A DNA stretch of 64,000 bases from Stictocephala bisonia (GCA_035578905.1 JAQJVL010000175.1:1153001-1217000), one strand, 5' to 3'; positions 34,824-48,629 are shown, numbered from the stretch's first letter. A program made the numbers and translations. Notes: generated by a model from the sequence alone, not told the origin.

Positions 34824-36448
34824 TAAATAAATTTTACTATTTCATCTACAAATTCTATTGAGAAATGTTGCTGTGCAACATAGGTCTGAAGTACACCATT
34901 GTGCTCCACATCCATAGTTTGAGTCGATTTTCTTGTCATTTTGTTACAATTACAAAACTTTTAAAACCACTCAGCATATATTGCACAAAGCTGTCAATCA
35001 TGCACATTTTCCTCGTTTCCTGATCAATAGAATATAAAGCTTGTAATGTTTTATGGCTCAATCTCTAATTAACAATTATTTCACAAACACATTATTTGTC
35101 GCAAAGTTTACACCTCAGTTAACAAATATATATCTCACACACAGTTCATGGCAAATGTCTTCTCAATGGGTTTTGTTATTTCTTCCGTTAATGAGGAAAT
35201 AATTTAAAGTAAATTGTCGTGATATTTCCTTAAGGTAGTGTTAATTATTTTTTACTGGAGAGATAATAATAATATTTCTCTATTAAATATTTTTTACACT
35301 TTTATTTAACAGTTTAATTTTAATTAATCACTAATGAAATAATTTTAGAAATTATTTTTATTTTCAGAGCTACCATTTTTTAAAGTGTATATTTATTTAA
35401 ATGTAGCTATCTGTCTGATTATATTTGATATGGACATTATTTAAATTTGTATTACCATATTATAAGTAATTTAATTCTTAAATCATAAGCATTATTTTAT
35501 AGAGTTTTAGAGAGGTTAAGGCGTTTCTAATTTTATATAATGACATAAAATTACCAACAAATTTCTTGCATACATTTGTGATGGTTTGTTTTTTATAGGT
35601 TTATTTTTGAAGCAATATTGTCTTGTTAGGTTTTAAATTGGTTCCTTTGTTGTAGGACAAAATAAGCTTCCAATCTTTTATGTGAAATAATGGACGTGTT
35701 GTATTTGTTCACTGGTTATAACATCACTTGTTATTAATGATGTTGTTTCGTTTTGTATCTTTGATTCAGGGAAAAAAGGCAATTATTATTGCTATGCATG
35801 ACATAAAATTATATGTATTATTATGATTATAAATTAATCTGGTTTTAATAAATGATTTTGAAATTAAAGCCAGTCAGTAATTATTATTATTTTTGCATAA
35901 TTTGCAATGTTTAATAGTTGTAACACATGGAGCCAACTTCTTTTGTGATTTATTCATAACACTATTATTAACTTTCAACAGCATAACCATTCAAACTGAT
36001 TTGGCTTCAGAAGGTAACAAAACAATGTTGAAATGATTCTGTGATGGAAATAAAGTAATATACAGTAGATAGTAAAATACTTGTAAAATATTAGTTTTAA
36101 TTTGGGGATGGCATTAGTCTGTACTTGTTTTTATTGATGAAACCCCCATAGTATGGACAGGTTTATGTTCTATGTTAAAAGACTACTATGGTTGCTTTAA
36201 GAGCATAGTTTTGGGGAGGGGGTGTTCATAAGGTACCATTGATTTAAATTTATTTGTTAACTTGTTGGATGTGTGAATAGGCATTGAGAAGTTTAATTCA
36301 ACTCTGTTTCAGTGTTGTATAAGATATTACTTTATTTTTTAATAAACTATTTTATTCAATAATTGTATGAATTTTGTTCTAAATATTTTGTTAAACTTAG
36401 TTTTAATTTGAATACAACTTTTTCAAAGAGGTATTTTAATTTTAATAG
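34824..36448. other. AT-rich non-coding DNA
   Basis: No gene, tandem repeat or paired termini seen. Confidence 0.5.
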
Positions 36449-36546
36449 CCCTTTTCACTCGGAAAGTCTTTTTCAACTCTAACAGCAGCACACGAAAACT
36501 CTTCAAAGGCAAGGATTTTTTGACTGATTTGCAGGCACAAAAAACA
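36449..36546 (+). CDS. candidate internal exon, phase 1 to 0
   Basis: An acceptor (TTTTAATTTTAATAG) precedes 98 bases open in one frame, followed by a consensus donor (AAAACA/GTAAGT). The peptide reads LFTRKVFFNSNSSTRKLFKG then KDFLTDLQAQKT after a split first codon. Entry phase 1 and exit phase 0 are exactly what would be needed between the candidate exons at 2256-2361 and 23864-23986, but this one lies 12.5 kb downstream of the latter. It may belong to another gene. No family recognised. Confidence 0.4.
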
Positions 36547-36720
36547 GTAAGTTTACCAATACCAACCATATCATGTTGTATATCATCTTATTCAGCACTA
36601 AATGACCATTATTTCGATACTAAACATGTAAAATAATATTAATTTACTAATCAAGAATAAAAAAGAACAGCAATTTATTTCTCTACGTAGAAAAGTGAAA
36701 TAATTTGGAATACTCATAAG

Positions 36721-39340
36721 TAGGGATGGGTCAGTCCCTAAGATCAGTTCTCAATTCCATCGGTTATTGACAAAAGAACCGGAACGGAGAACTCGATTGG
36801 AACATCTCGCTTCTGCGGCTCCCGTTCTAAAAACGTAAAAGGGGAGATAGCTTTCATATCAGAAATGTTTCAGGTGTGAAAAGTGCTGATAAACAGAACA
36901 ATCAAACATCCAGCTGGCCACAAGATAAACAATATATGTTTACCAGTAAATATCTGCCCGTAGAAGGCCACTTCCTTATCAGTACATGATTTGGCCACAA
37001 GATAAACAAAATATCTAAGTAAGAAAATATTCGCCCATGTCTGGCCACTTAATTATCAGCATGTTAAAAGAGACAGATAATATTAATAAATATTAAAAGA
37101 GACAGATAATATTAATGAATATGAATTCATGCAAAGGCAGTGAATTAAAGCCATTCAGTTTTTGTTCAAGAGTACAGTCATTCTTTCTGCCTGAGCTCCA
37201 CCCTTGTTTCTTGTTTATCGCAACCCTTTCTTATCACTTCCTGCCTGATGAATAACATGGAAACATTACATTTTGTTTACAACTCATCTAACATTCTGAA
37301 ATTAATTATGCTTCTAGTGCATATTGAAAAATAAAATGTTTTTATGATGAACTTAAAATATTAGACTTATAATGAAAAACAATGCATACAAAACCTAGAG
37401 AATTATATTGATAAATAAAATTGTCTTAATATTGTATCAAAACTAAACAAAATGAGTCTTTAGTGTTTTTATTTTAACCCTTTTAGGACTGCACAAAAAA
37501 TGAATTTTTTGGGGTGACTACTTTTTTAGATATGTGATGTAAGACCCTACCTAGCCTACTTAAAAAGACTGCAGCAAATTAGGGGGTTTTGTAAGCATTA
37601 ACAAAACATATTATTACTAAAAAAAGGAATATCACCAAGTTTTGGTGTTGTTTTTAAGGTTTATAAATGGTCAATCAGAAAATAATGAAATATCCTTTTT
37701 TATACATTTGAGATATATATATATAAATAAAAAACAGTAACATTTTTATTTTTGACAGCAAAATAACTAAAAATATTTTAAGTGTGTGAAACCTTTTATT
37801 TCTGTTCCAAATGCAGTCTTTTAGCTAAGTACCAAATTTCATCAAACTTAGCTGAGAAAAAAAGAAAAGATTTGTAAAAATGTAGTTTCGCTTTATACTC
37901 ATGCTTGATATATGATGTACTATTATTACAAATGAAAATTAAACCTAACATTCTGTAATAAAATTATTAGGCCTACTAAATTCCTCCAAAAGGTGAAATT
38001 TTATATATTGAATATATTATGTCATTGTCAATTAATTGTCAAACACTATTTAAAATTTTTAGTCGTGTATTCTATTCCAATTCACATATGTTCTCACACA
38101 ATGAAAATAGTTAAATTATTATACTATACAAAATAAGATATAAAACAACACAAAACTATTAATAAACTTTTCAACTAATAACATAAGCACAATAACCAAA
38201 ACGCATACATACATAAACAAACAACTCCTTCAATAGACTGACGCCTGAAATGAGATCGGCAAGGGAACAGCTGATGAATAAACTTTATTTTATCGAATAT
38301 TCTCAACAGTCTGGGCTGCCAACAAATATAGAATAATAAGTTCAACTCTTCTAGATTCTGTTTCTTGCAAAAATAGTGCAACATATGGGTAGTTATTTTG
38401 AATTACAGATTTCTAGTGCAATTACGGGCGGGAGGATGATCGCCCACTCCGCCGGTTTCATACGGCCGTATGCGGGTGGCATATCGCCCCATCGTCTTTT
38501 TCGCAAGTTATTTGTCCTAAAGGGGTTAAAATAGTTACATTTAATTTTTATTTTTTTCTTATTACAAAGTCTTAAATTGGATTAATGTTTAAAATTGGAC
38601 TTAACAATTACTGTCCCAAAATATTTTATTTCTTAAATTTAAAACAAAATGTATTCTGTAATTTCTAAAAAAATTATGTTATTATTGGCTGTATAGTTTT
38701 TTATGAATGAGAGTAGCATTTATACTTTCTTAATTCAGTATTATCACCTATTGAGAAAAGAACCAATAGTTAATAAAAATAGTTTTTTTAATTAATTATA
38801 TTATTATTGTTTTTGACTTACTACAATTACATCAACTCTTAAATTTAGTTGCGGTAATTTCAATCAATTGTTGTGATTTGGTTTTGAATAAGTTTTATTA
38901 CTAAACCATACCTAAAAGGCAAGTTATTTTTAACTTTATCTAAGTTTTGTAATTTTCTCAAGGTAAATTTCAATTCCATACTAATTTGAGCATTATACTC
39001 CATTTAGCTAAATTGTAAACTAGTTTAAATTTAAAGGAAATATTTTCTTTGTGCAAAAAATATAAACAATCATACCCTGAGAATAAATAAAATTTTCTCT
39101 ATTGGAAATATTGTATGTCATTTTATAGATTTTCAGGGTGTATTATACTTCATATTGGAGAAATTGCCAAAATACTATGTTCTGTTTTTACTGACTCATA
39201 CCACATAATTTGTTGATTCAATGGCGTAAAGGAATTGGAAAAAATTTCCGACACTTTCTCAAAAAGTACTTAAAACTGAGAACCGATTTCAGTATAGAAA
39301 CGAACTGGAACCGAAAAAAAATGGAACTGACCCATGACTA
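36721..39340. mobile_element. hAT-B element, non-autonomous, hosting a piggyBac MITE
   Basis: Ends TAGGGATGGGTCAGT (36721) and, in inverse, TAGTCATGGGTCAGT (to 39340) match at 13 of 15 positions. CTCATAAG flanks both sides exactly (36713-36720 and 39341-39348), an 8-bp hAT-type target duplication. The total is 2,620 bp, or about 1.57 kb without the nested piggyBac MITE. No transposase frame is present. Subterminal sequence carries repeated GGTTC/GAACC words. Fragments of this family occur at 7235-7375 and 55340-55892. Confidence 0.85.
37478..38525. mobile_element. piggyBac-type MITE inside hAT-B, 1,048 bp
   Basis: TTAA lies on both sides (37474-37477 and 38526-38529). The ends read CCCTTTTAGGAC and, in inverse, CCCCTTTAGGAC. 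The right subterminal part is a CG-rich palindrome-bearing block (GGCGGGAGGATGATCGCCC, ACGGCCGT) of a kind seen near piggyBac ends. No transposase is encoded; the minus-strand frame at 38175-38384 has no recognisable motif. Confidence 0.8.
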
Positions 39341-39348
39341 CTCATAAG

Positions 39349-41239
39349 CGTTTATGAGTTATAGGTGAAATAGTCCAAAATGCTTACGACAAATGTCCAA
39401 AAATGTACATAAAAAATTTAAAATATAATAGAATCCCAATTTGAAAGATTATGTCTTATAGAAAATTTTCTGAATAAAAAGAAAATATGCACTGTTTCCT
39501 GGAATAGTTATATATTTGTTTTTTTTATAAATGTTTCAAGTTGACGGTATGTTTTTTGAGCGATCAAAATTTACAAGCAAAAAAATTTCTTTTTCAAACG
39601 AATATAAAAAACATTAAAGTATTAACTGTAAAAAGTTCAAGATATACAAAATACTGCAAATTTACTATATATTTAGAGTATATAAATATTTTGATGATAT
39701 AAGTAATAATTGTGTACAGGGTTATGATATTCCTAAAATGGTACCAATTTTCTAGCATCACTTATTTAAAAGCAATTTTTTCTAACATGACTACCGAGTT
39801 TTTTATATATTATAATGTAATAAAATGCATTTTTATAAAGTAATCATAGCATAGAATTATTTTTATGAGACATACATCATGTAAAAAAATCAAACTTATT
39901 TATAAAATAAAAATACAATATTTTAAGAAAATTTATTATGACGGGTAAAAAGCTAAACATAGCTCACATAAATATTTGTCTCATAATTACTTAAATAATG
40001 AATCAAAATAAAATGAAATATAGAATAATAAATCTTCACTTTAGATGTAAACTAACTGTTTACAAATCAAACTTTGCGTACACTCATTCCACTGTACGTG
40101 TATGGATGGGCATGTGGGCCAATACCACTGTACGTGTATGGGTAAAATAAGTAATGACAACAAAAGCAGACAAAGGTTAATTATGTCAGTTACAAGAGCG
40201 AAACTGTACTTTGTATGTTTCGTCTGGTAATTGTTAATGAAATAACATATGGTTGCCAGGCAACATGATAATTGTTCCACAACTCTTATAGATTTTGATG
40301 GTATATAATAAAATATATAAAACCAGCAAACTAGTTATTTGTTTTGAAAAATAGATTACTTTGATTTTATTAACTCAATAAAATACTATGCCAGGAAAAG
40401 ACCTGTAAGAAAAAATTCACTACGGCTAAACCATACGAAATAGCGAAATACTTACAGGCTAAGTTGTAGATGCCTTTTGTACTATTCCATAGGTGGAATT
40501 GGAATAACCATAGCATCAATATTAAATTACTGGTGAATTTTTGAAAATGACCAAATTTCGTCATCTGATTAGCTTTGTCAGTGATGCCAACCGAAAAATA
40601 AAAAGTTGCTTCTTCATTTTATTTTTTATATTGTAAGTACTAATTGCTAGTAGATGTTTTATTTATGAAATAGCAACTATTAAATCTGCTCTTTCGAATG
40701 GTATACATAGTTTTGCGACTCAAATAATTTATTATGGTACCATAGTAACTTGAAGCCATTAATGTATGACAACCAATAATTGGTCAGTTGCCAATTAGAG
40801 CACACATTTTATCGACCAATGTAATTGGTCGGCTACTGCTGTTAGGGTTAAATGATAAAGATGATGGTCTTTATCATAAGTAAAATCGTCTGATAAAGAC
40901 CAAAACTTTTTTATTAACCACCACTGCAACTGATGTGTGGATTATGTTTTATCAATCCAGTATTGTTAAGATTTGTAAAAAATACTTTTGATCTTTACAA
41001 AGTCTTCTCTTACTTTTGTTTCTTTTAACTTCCATGTCTTAATTCTGTTTAACCTTTCAATAATATAAAAAATAAAATAAATATGATCAAAACATATCAT
41101 ATGATTTATCCTGTTTTGTTTTACTGTTACCTGCATCATGTTTATTTATTTACATTTTTTAATATTCTTCAACTTTTTAAAAAACCTTTATGGTAGCTAT
41201 GTACTTTCTAGATACTTCTGAATGATTTTTTGTTGAAAA
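39349..41239. other. AT-rich non-coding DNA with a short minisatellite
   Basis: At 40080-40145 the words CCACTGTACGTGTATGG occur twice, a member of the dispersed minisatellite family. The rest shows no gene. Confidence 0.5.
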
Positions 41240-41390
41240 GGTGATGAAATATTTGAGTTTTTATCTCTTGAGGAGGTTGATATCAGCTGCGGAAAACTTT
41301 TAACAAAAAATCAAAAAAGTAGTTTTATATCAGATATTGAAAAAACCAACATTATTAAAATTGGTATTTTCCAAATTAATTTTTGTTTTA
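41240..41390 (+). CDS. weak exon-like segment
   Basis: After GATTTTTTGTTGAAAAG the sequence is open for about 54 codons (GDEIFEFLSLEEVDISCGKL, then LTKNQKSSFISDIEKTN). The residue mix looks protein-like, but the acceptor is weak and no clear donor is present; the frame ends in a stop at about 41403. It could be a decayed or chance exon. Confidence 0.2.
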
Positions 41391-41403
41391 TTATGTTATG
41401 CTG

Positions 41404-44400
41404 AACACAAATATATAATTGGTTTTTCAATAAAATTATTTTTTCGCCCTGAAAAATACACTTTTCACTTACCTAACATCCTAATTGTGTATTTACACAA
41501 TAAATATTTGTTCTTTGCGTTAAAATCAGGTGTCTGGCCTCTGAGACGGCCAGCTTGCCATTGCTCCAGAAAGAATATATGCGATTTTGTTTTTGTGGTT
41601 AATCATAGCTCCTATTATCATTGTGCATATAGCTACTATAGGTGATTTGCCGGTAAAGTAGTTTTTCGATGATATCTCAAGAAATAATTGTCATAGACCA
41701 AAATAATTTTGAAAATAAAAACTACATTAAATAAAAAAAAATTTTAATCAAAGCAAATAACAGAATTATGTCGCAAAATAACATTTTGAAACATTTAAAT
41801 TTTGTTGTTGTATAAGACGTGATTTCCACAGAATGTAAAGTGTATTTCCAGAAAATATAGGCCTGATTCTGGCCACTGATGATAAAAAAGTCAAAATTGG
41901 CGAAGCAGCCATAAACTGCATAAATAATACCACCTTTATGAAGGGTACATAATATATAGTGCGTTGCGTATTGCAGTGTAAATTGTAAGATTTCCTTTTA
42001 TGATAAATTAACCGTAAGTTCTCATCAGGTTTTGTGATGAATGAAAATACGTATTTACTGAGGTGAAAAATAGGAACTCACATGGTCCTTTCTTACATTT
42101 AACTTAGAAAACATAGATAAAAAATTAAGTAGGAAAAATTAACATTTGACACTTGTGATAAGTGTGTTTAGACATTCTTAATTTTTATCAATCATTGAAC
42201 AATAAATTGATTTGAATAACTAATACTGCCATTTAAGCCTGTTTAAGAAATGTATAATGAACTAAAAATAGAATTTCTACAGGTTCAGAAAACCTTCATT
42301 CATATTTGTTTTATTATTAATGCTTTACTGTTAATATTAATACACATGCTGATTGAAAGATTTATTACTTAATTATTAATTTTATTACAGGCTTTCTGGT
42401 TAATTTAACAATACTACTTTGATTATTCTCTGCAAACGGGTTATTATATGAAAAATGAAATCAATTACTAAATTGTATTAGTAATATGTACAATATCAGA
42501 AGGACGGCTAGTAGTACGAGAAGGCTATGTGAAATACATAGGCAAGGGGCCATAGTGCCTTGGTAATGTTGTACATTCTTGTAGATAAGTTACAGTAGGG
42601 GTAGCTGCTACCAACACAGGCTGCCTCAGCCATCAACAAACACTGTCTAACAGAGATAAGATTTTCTCTTCCATTAACATTGCTGTTGCCAATCACGTAA
42701 CTTCACAATACTTGCTTGAACAGGATTGTTTCAACAAGAATATAAACATTTGTAAATAGATAATACTGAGGGGAAAATCAATTATTGAGGTATACTTTGT
42801 TCAGTATCTAAATCCTCAATAAATATATGTATTGCTGGAGGCGTATGTATGTATAACTGTGCACAAGATCTTGACAAGTTGGGTTTTGGTTAGGTGAGGC
42901 GGGGTTAAAGCAAAGCATTTCTAAAAACATTAACACAACAGCTGACTTGAACAGCTGATTCATGAATCAAATTGAGGCAAAATAAATACTAAACAATACA
43001 GCCTGGTAGGTTATTTTTGCAGAAAAATTGCAATGGCTTAAGGTTTACAATTTAAGAAAATAATGCTAACCACGAAATGTCATTCTTATTATAAAAAAAT
43101 ATGATTCACACTACTACATTGGTATTCAGTATTACATTGTTTACTCCGTAGGGACATACTTAATTTTGAAACAATGTTAGTACAACTATAAACAAAGGTC
43201 ACACACATAGCTACAATCCTCTTTATATAATCTGAAAAAAAAATTCTTTTCTAAATAAAATAATTTTATTTTAACTCAGAAGAAAGAAACTCATTATCAC
43301 TCAAAACTGTAAAACTAACTTTTTGGAAGTCTTCTAACACTCTCACATATGAAAAATTCCTTTTGTTTGAACATTTAAATGTTAAAATCCAGATATAATA
43401 TTTATACTTGTGTTACAATATATCTGGTGCCTTAACATGACGATTTAAATGATCTAGTACATAATAAAATACTGATCATTTTATCACCATTAAGAAAAAA
43501 TTGCTATTTGGTGTTTTAAGATTTTTAAAGTTCTAAAACTGTAATAAAACATTAACTCACAATTACAAGTAATATACAATACAATTAAATAAACTGCACT
43601 AGTTTTGTTTGATTCTGAGAGGTGATATTGTCTAATAACAGCTGAAATGAAATCTATCTAACTATTTCAAAACTAATAAAAGGTTTTTTTAGTTGTGAAA
43701 TAACAACAATTATTGCATGTTATATATTTGTATATGTTGTAATTGGTAATCAAAGTAATAACTGGCTAGCTGATTGTTCCCTAGTACGTCTGACGGATAT
43801 AGCAGCAGACAGTCCAATGTCTGTCCATACACTTAACAAACCGTATATTGTGTACCTGATAAAAATGTTCAGCAATTTTATATAATTCTCTCTTCACTTA
43901 TTACGATTTTTAAAAATTACAAACTCAGGATTTACAGAGAAAAAAACCATTCACTAACATTTCAGTTGTGTTTAATGCTTCAATCCAATTGTATATAACA
44001 ATAAAATAAGAAAACATGTAAAAATGAAATATTTTAATTCACATTTATCACATCATGAACAAATAACTTATTTCATTTATTATAATTACACTTTATATTT
44101 ATACTTATGAAAAAACTTAACTGATGGAAGGTCTGAAGAAATTTATAAATTTTGATGAATCACTTGACAGGCTTAGTGGTAAAAACTGTCCTAAGCCGCT
44201 ATGGTGAATCTCCAAAGACAGGTTGGACCTGTAAACAATGAACATTGAAGAAATACTATTGAAAATAAAAATTAACTATACAATAATTTCCAATTACATA
44301 TCTGAAGGATAACCAAAAATTAACGAGTTGAACTAGGGCATTTAAATACAATATCGTTTTCCATAATGCATTCAATCCATTAAATTGAACACGCCAGTCA

Positions 44401-46132
44401 ATTGCAGTTTTAACTAAATAGAAATGATGGCTATTTAAATAGCTGTAATAAACCATCAGAAAATGGATGTAAACGAAACAAAGTTGGCCTAAAATATAAA
44501 AAATCAGATTCAGACATTCTTCAAAGATCATAAAATTGTCTGTCCACAATCTATTTGCAGAATGATTTTTTTGAAAACCTTCAAATTTTAAAATTATCCT
44601 CATATAGGACCGTCCCTTAATCATATAACGCTAAAATTAGGCTTTTCAGACCCCCTCCTCTCAAGTAACAGACTTGTAATGGTAATACCTAACCCCTCCA
44701 AAATGATGTAACTCTTGTCACCAACCCCCCCTCCCCCTCAAATAATTGTCATCCATTTTAATTCATATTAACAATCATGATAGTCATTGTTTCGCTTGTT
44801 TTCTAATGGGGGTTGAATGTATTACTAACTTTAAAATCTTATAGTTTTGGGAAAAACGATCAAAGTAAATGAATTCAAACACATTGTTTCGGTTTAAAAG
44901 TAATGTAACGCTGCATAGAAAGCCTCTCCCTTAACAGTTAGTTTATAATGCTGCTGAAAACCTCCCCCTAAAATCTTAAGGTTATGACAGGTAAAAGGAG
45001 TTTACCTCTTTAGTAATGTGATGTTTTAGTGCTTACGCTGCTGGAAACCCCTCTCTCCCCCTTAAGGTTAGACAGGTAAAAGTAGTTTACCTCTTTAGTA
45101 ATGTGATGTTTTAGTGTTTTATTTTAATGGACAGTACACAGTGATAATTATAATTCTTGTGATTATTGCATATAAAGTTCTTTTGAACATACAAATGTCT
45201 CAAATAATATTTTTTGCTAAATTTAAAAAAAAGTTAATTGTAATTTACTGCAAAGTAACTTGCACAGCCTAAATTCCAAAATGTTTAGTTTTAAATTCCA
45301 ATTATTATATGAGAATCATTTATCTGGAAAATTTAGTAAAATAGCAAGAAAGTGCGAAAACAAAAAGTATATATAATCTAATTGGAATAAACATTTTAAC
45401 CAGAAAACTGGTGATGCACTAGGCTCAGTTCATGCAGTGAAGTTGTGTAAGTTTACAAAAACTACTTACATTGGTTCAGTAAGGATCTTTAAAGTTTTTT
45501 TAAAAACTAATAGACTAAATGTATTCTTCAGGCATAATAGCTTAAAATATTCAGTTTGGATTCTATAACCTTATTATCTATTAACTTGATCTTCATTCAA
45601 TATGACATATTTAGTGAATTTCACTTATATATTTCATGAACTGTACAAAGTATTTTTAGTTTTAAATTGGTTAAAATCTTAATTAGTAACTAATAGAAAT
45701 CTTTTATACATAGGCCTGCATTAAACTATAATACTGCCACTGCCCACTCACATGTTACTGACACAACAAACTGGAACAATGTTACTGGTTTGGAAATGTT
45801 ACTGGAACAATTCCAAACACAAGTATAACTCTAATTGACATTAATCCTTTATAGAATAGTGGTCAAGGTCATAACTTCCAGACTACTTTTTTTATTTTCT
45901 TTGTATTGCGTAGTAACAATTTATAACACGTCATGCAATCGTCAATATTATATACATAAATATTTAAAATGTGTTAAAATTCTAAAACTAAACAACAAAT
46001 GGTCATTCACCCCACATTCACATACATATTACTAACATTCATATAGCCACAATCACACTGCCTTCCTGTCCTGCTGTTTAATCTTCCCAGCGACTCATCA
46101 GGAACTCATCATAGAATAGAAAGCTTTATACA
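41404..46132. other. AT-rich non-coding DNA
   Basis: No supported gene. A minus-strand frame of 122 codons at 44256-44624 is hydrophobic, unsupported by splice signals and has no motif. A less AT-rich island at 42500-42700 holds a 62-codon minus frame with no recognisable domain. Two direct copies of an 85-bp segment lie at about 44945-45117. Confidence 0.4.
44945..45117. repeat. 85-bp direct duplication, two units
   Basis: Both units contain CTGCTG(A/G)AAACC, a C-rich patch, CTTAAGGTTA, GACAGGTAAAA and TTTACCTCTTTAGTAATG in the same order. The second unit is slightly diverged and a few bases shorter. Confidence 0.75.
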
Positions 46133-48626
46133 TTAAAAGAGGTGTCTAAGTCGAGTTTTGAATTGAGTTTGGTTGTTAATTGAAGAAAATTCTTCAGGGA
46201 GCCTGTTGATTAGTATGACACCAACCTGATGTGGCATGTGGTCTGATAGTGCGAATCTGTGTTGCTGTGTTCGGAGATTGTCCCTGCCGCTAGTGTAGAA
46301 TTGGTGAACGTTCCTGCCATGAATCAAGGAAGAACGTGATTTGCAGTGTTGTATCACCTCATACATGTAAAGGCAAGGTAAAGTCAGTAATTTTAACTCT
46401 CTAAAAGAATTCTGGCATGACTCTTTATGGTTCAACTTAGCAATTATTCTGACAGCCTTTTTTGAAGTTTAAAAACCCTTTCAATTTTGCTTTTTGCACA
46501 ACCTCCCCAAAGTCCACTCTGTATGACAGATGTGAATACACCATGCCATAGTAGGCTATGAGTAAGACACTAGGGGAACAGAACTTTGCAAGATTGCACA
46601 ACACATATATGCCTGAAGCAATTTTACCACAAACGTGATTAATATGATCATCCCAAGTTAGTCCTCTATCAAGGAATTTTGTGGAATTTACCACCTCTAA
46701 AAGAGTGTCAGCCACAAAGACATGGGGTTGAGATTGGAGCTCCTGCTGTCGCAGACAAAAACTCATTATGTTGGATTTTGTTTTATTTGATTTTACATTC
46801 AGTTCACTGAAATGTTGAATGCAAGAACTCAGCTCTATAAAAGCTGTTATTTCTAATTCTATGGATGTTTTCCTTTAATACAGAGAGCCATAGCATTGTC
46901 ATATTGAATCAGTTCTCCATTCTGGATCACTGTGTTCAATCTGCATGCATAGATTAAAAAAAGAAGTGGTCCGAGGATAGATCCTTGGGGGACGGCTCCA
47001 TGAGCCATTCTATTCTATTTGAAGTTATATTTGAGATTTGTACACACTGGTGCCAATCTTTAAGATACAAAGTGAGCCAACTGTGTGGTAAACCTCTAAC
47101 TCCAGATTTTTCTAAAAGGTGCAACAGTGTCAAAAGGGGTCTCATGGTGCATACAATCAAATGCTTTGGAGAGGTCAAGAAAAATACTAAGCACTTGTTC
47201 TTTACTCTAAGCCATCAACAGTGGTGTCCAAAAGTTTATTGATTGCATCAATTGTGGATCTTTCCTTTCTGAATCTAAATTGTTCTATACAGGAAGAATT
47301 GAAATAGGACGATAATTGCTTGCGAGTGAAGGATCATCTTTTTTGTGGATTGGAATAACTTTTGCTCTCTTCAAAAGTAAGGGAAAACGTCCTGTTTAAA
47401 ATGAAAAATTTATCAATTTTGTGAGTGGCTTTAGTAAGTGATGAAAGCACGGTTTTAAAAGCCATAAAGATAAGCCATTGGCATTGCAGGTTTTTTTTTA
47501 GCATAGCCTCTAAATGGCACTAGCCACCTCACATACAGGGCTCAAGGCCACAGATGCCACTGGCTCTCCAATATAATTTATAAATTGGGATTTATTAAAC
47601 ATTGGGTCTGGTGAAGCTACAGTGGAAAAAATCTGTTGAATTCATTTGCAACAGTTAATTTATCTTGAACTATGTCTTATCCAATTATTATTTCAATCGG
47701 TTTGGATTTTTTGAAAAATTTTGATTGTTGTGATGACGATTTGATAATTTTCCAAGCAGTTTTTGAAAAATTCTCACAATTGTTCAAGACTTTATTGGTG
47801 TCATAGGCTTTAGCAGCTTGTATAACTTTTCTATAAATGTTTCTATATCTTCTGAAAAGGTTCTGAAATTTTCGTTTTGGGTTGTTACGAATATTTTGTG
47901 AAAGAATTTGAGAGTTTCCCATGAGATAAGAATTCCTTGGTTATCCAAGAACAAGTTTTCGGGTGTTTTGATTGTTTAGTATTCTTGAAAGGGCAGGCTA
48001 TGTCTAAATAATAAAAAATCTGTTGTGAAAAGCATGATACATGTCATCAACATTATCATAGCTATTCAAGTAGCGCCATGTCTCTCATTTTAACAGATTA
48101 TTGAGTAGACTGGCATTTGGAAATTAATATTCCTGGCAATATTAACTGGTGAAGTGTGAGCTTCCAAAGTGCATCCACGAACCACAACCGATAGTGCATA
48201 GTGATCAGATACGGTAGTGTTCAAAACACAGACTGTTGCATGAGGTATGTCAGTAATTATGTTGTCGACATAGCAGTCACTCGTGTAGGTGAGTTCACGG
48301 ACCAATTTAAATTGAAAGTACTTAAGATATCGTGAAGTCGCTGGGTGAGGGGGCAGGTGGGTTCCATTGCATTAATGTTGAGATCTTTGAGTAACAAAAA
48401 CTTAACTGGCTTTGAAAATAAGATATTTAACAGAAACTCTAAATTGGTAAAGAAAGAGTGGCTACAGCCATTAGGAGATCTGTATAAGCCAATTGTACAT
48501 ACTTTCCCTAAAGAATTCGATAAAACTTTAACACCATTGGCTTCAAAGTCAAAAAATGTTTAAACTATTGTTAATTTTAAATGACTCAAAATTTTAATGG
48601 TTGCTTTACAAAAAGTGCCACATTTC
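46133..48626 (-). pseudogene. LINE-1: decayed Jockey/CR1-like ORF2
   Basis: Reading leftwards, pieces of one non-LTR retrotransposon ORF2 follow in order. Endonuclease end, about 48626-48090: CTIGLYRSPNG, FLLLKDLNIN, YVDNIITDIPHATVCVLN, VSDHYALSVV. Linker 47922-47677: RKVIQAAKAYDTNKVLN. Reverse transcriptase pieces 47178-46890: LLHLLEKSGVRGLPHSWLTL, VPQGSILGPLLF, and a degraded YADD box that reads QYDNAMALC. Thumb and C-terminus 46766-46133: VVNSTKFLDRGLTWDDHIN, FNKGCQNNC-like junction, NHKESCQNSFRELKLLTLP, QTQFKTRLRHLF. Frames change several times and parts are missing (for example around 46435, 47000 and 48240), and the reverse transcriptase active site is lost. The 5' part is cut by LINE-2 at about 48627. 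Type is inferred from the endonuclease and C-terminal wording. Confidence 0.85.
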
Positions 48627-48629
48627 CCC

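Noticed and set aside
42508..42696. 62-codon minus-strand frame in a less AT-rich island
   Set aside because: No motif, splice signal or repeat partner; noted only because composition differs from its surroundings.
44256..44624. 122-codon minus-strand hydrophobic frame, suggestive of a membrane protein
   Set aside because: AT-rich low-information sequence, no splice sites, no family motif. A chance frame of this length is expected somewhere in 64 kb of AT-rich DNA.
46985..47242. 85-codon plus-strand frame
   Set aside because: Antisense to the LINE-1 reverse transcriptase segment.
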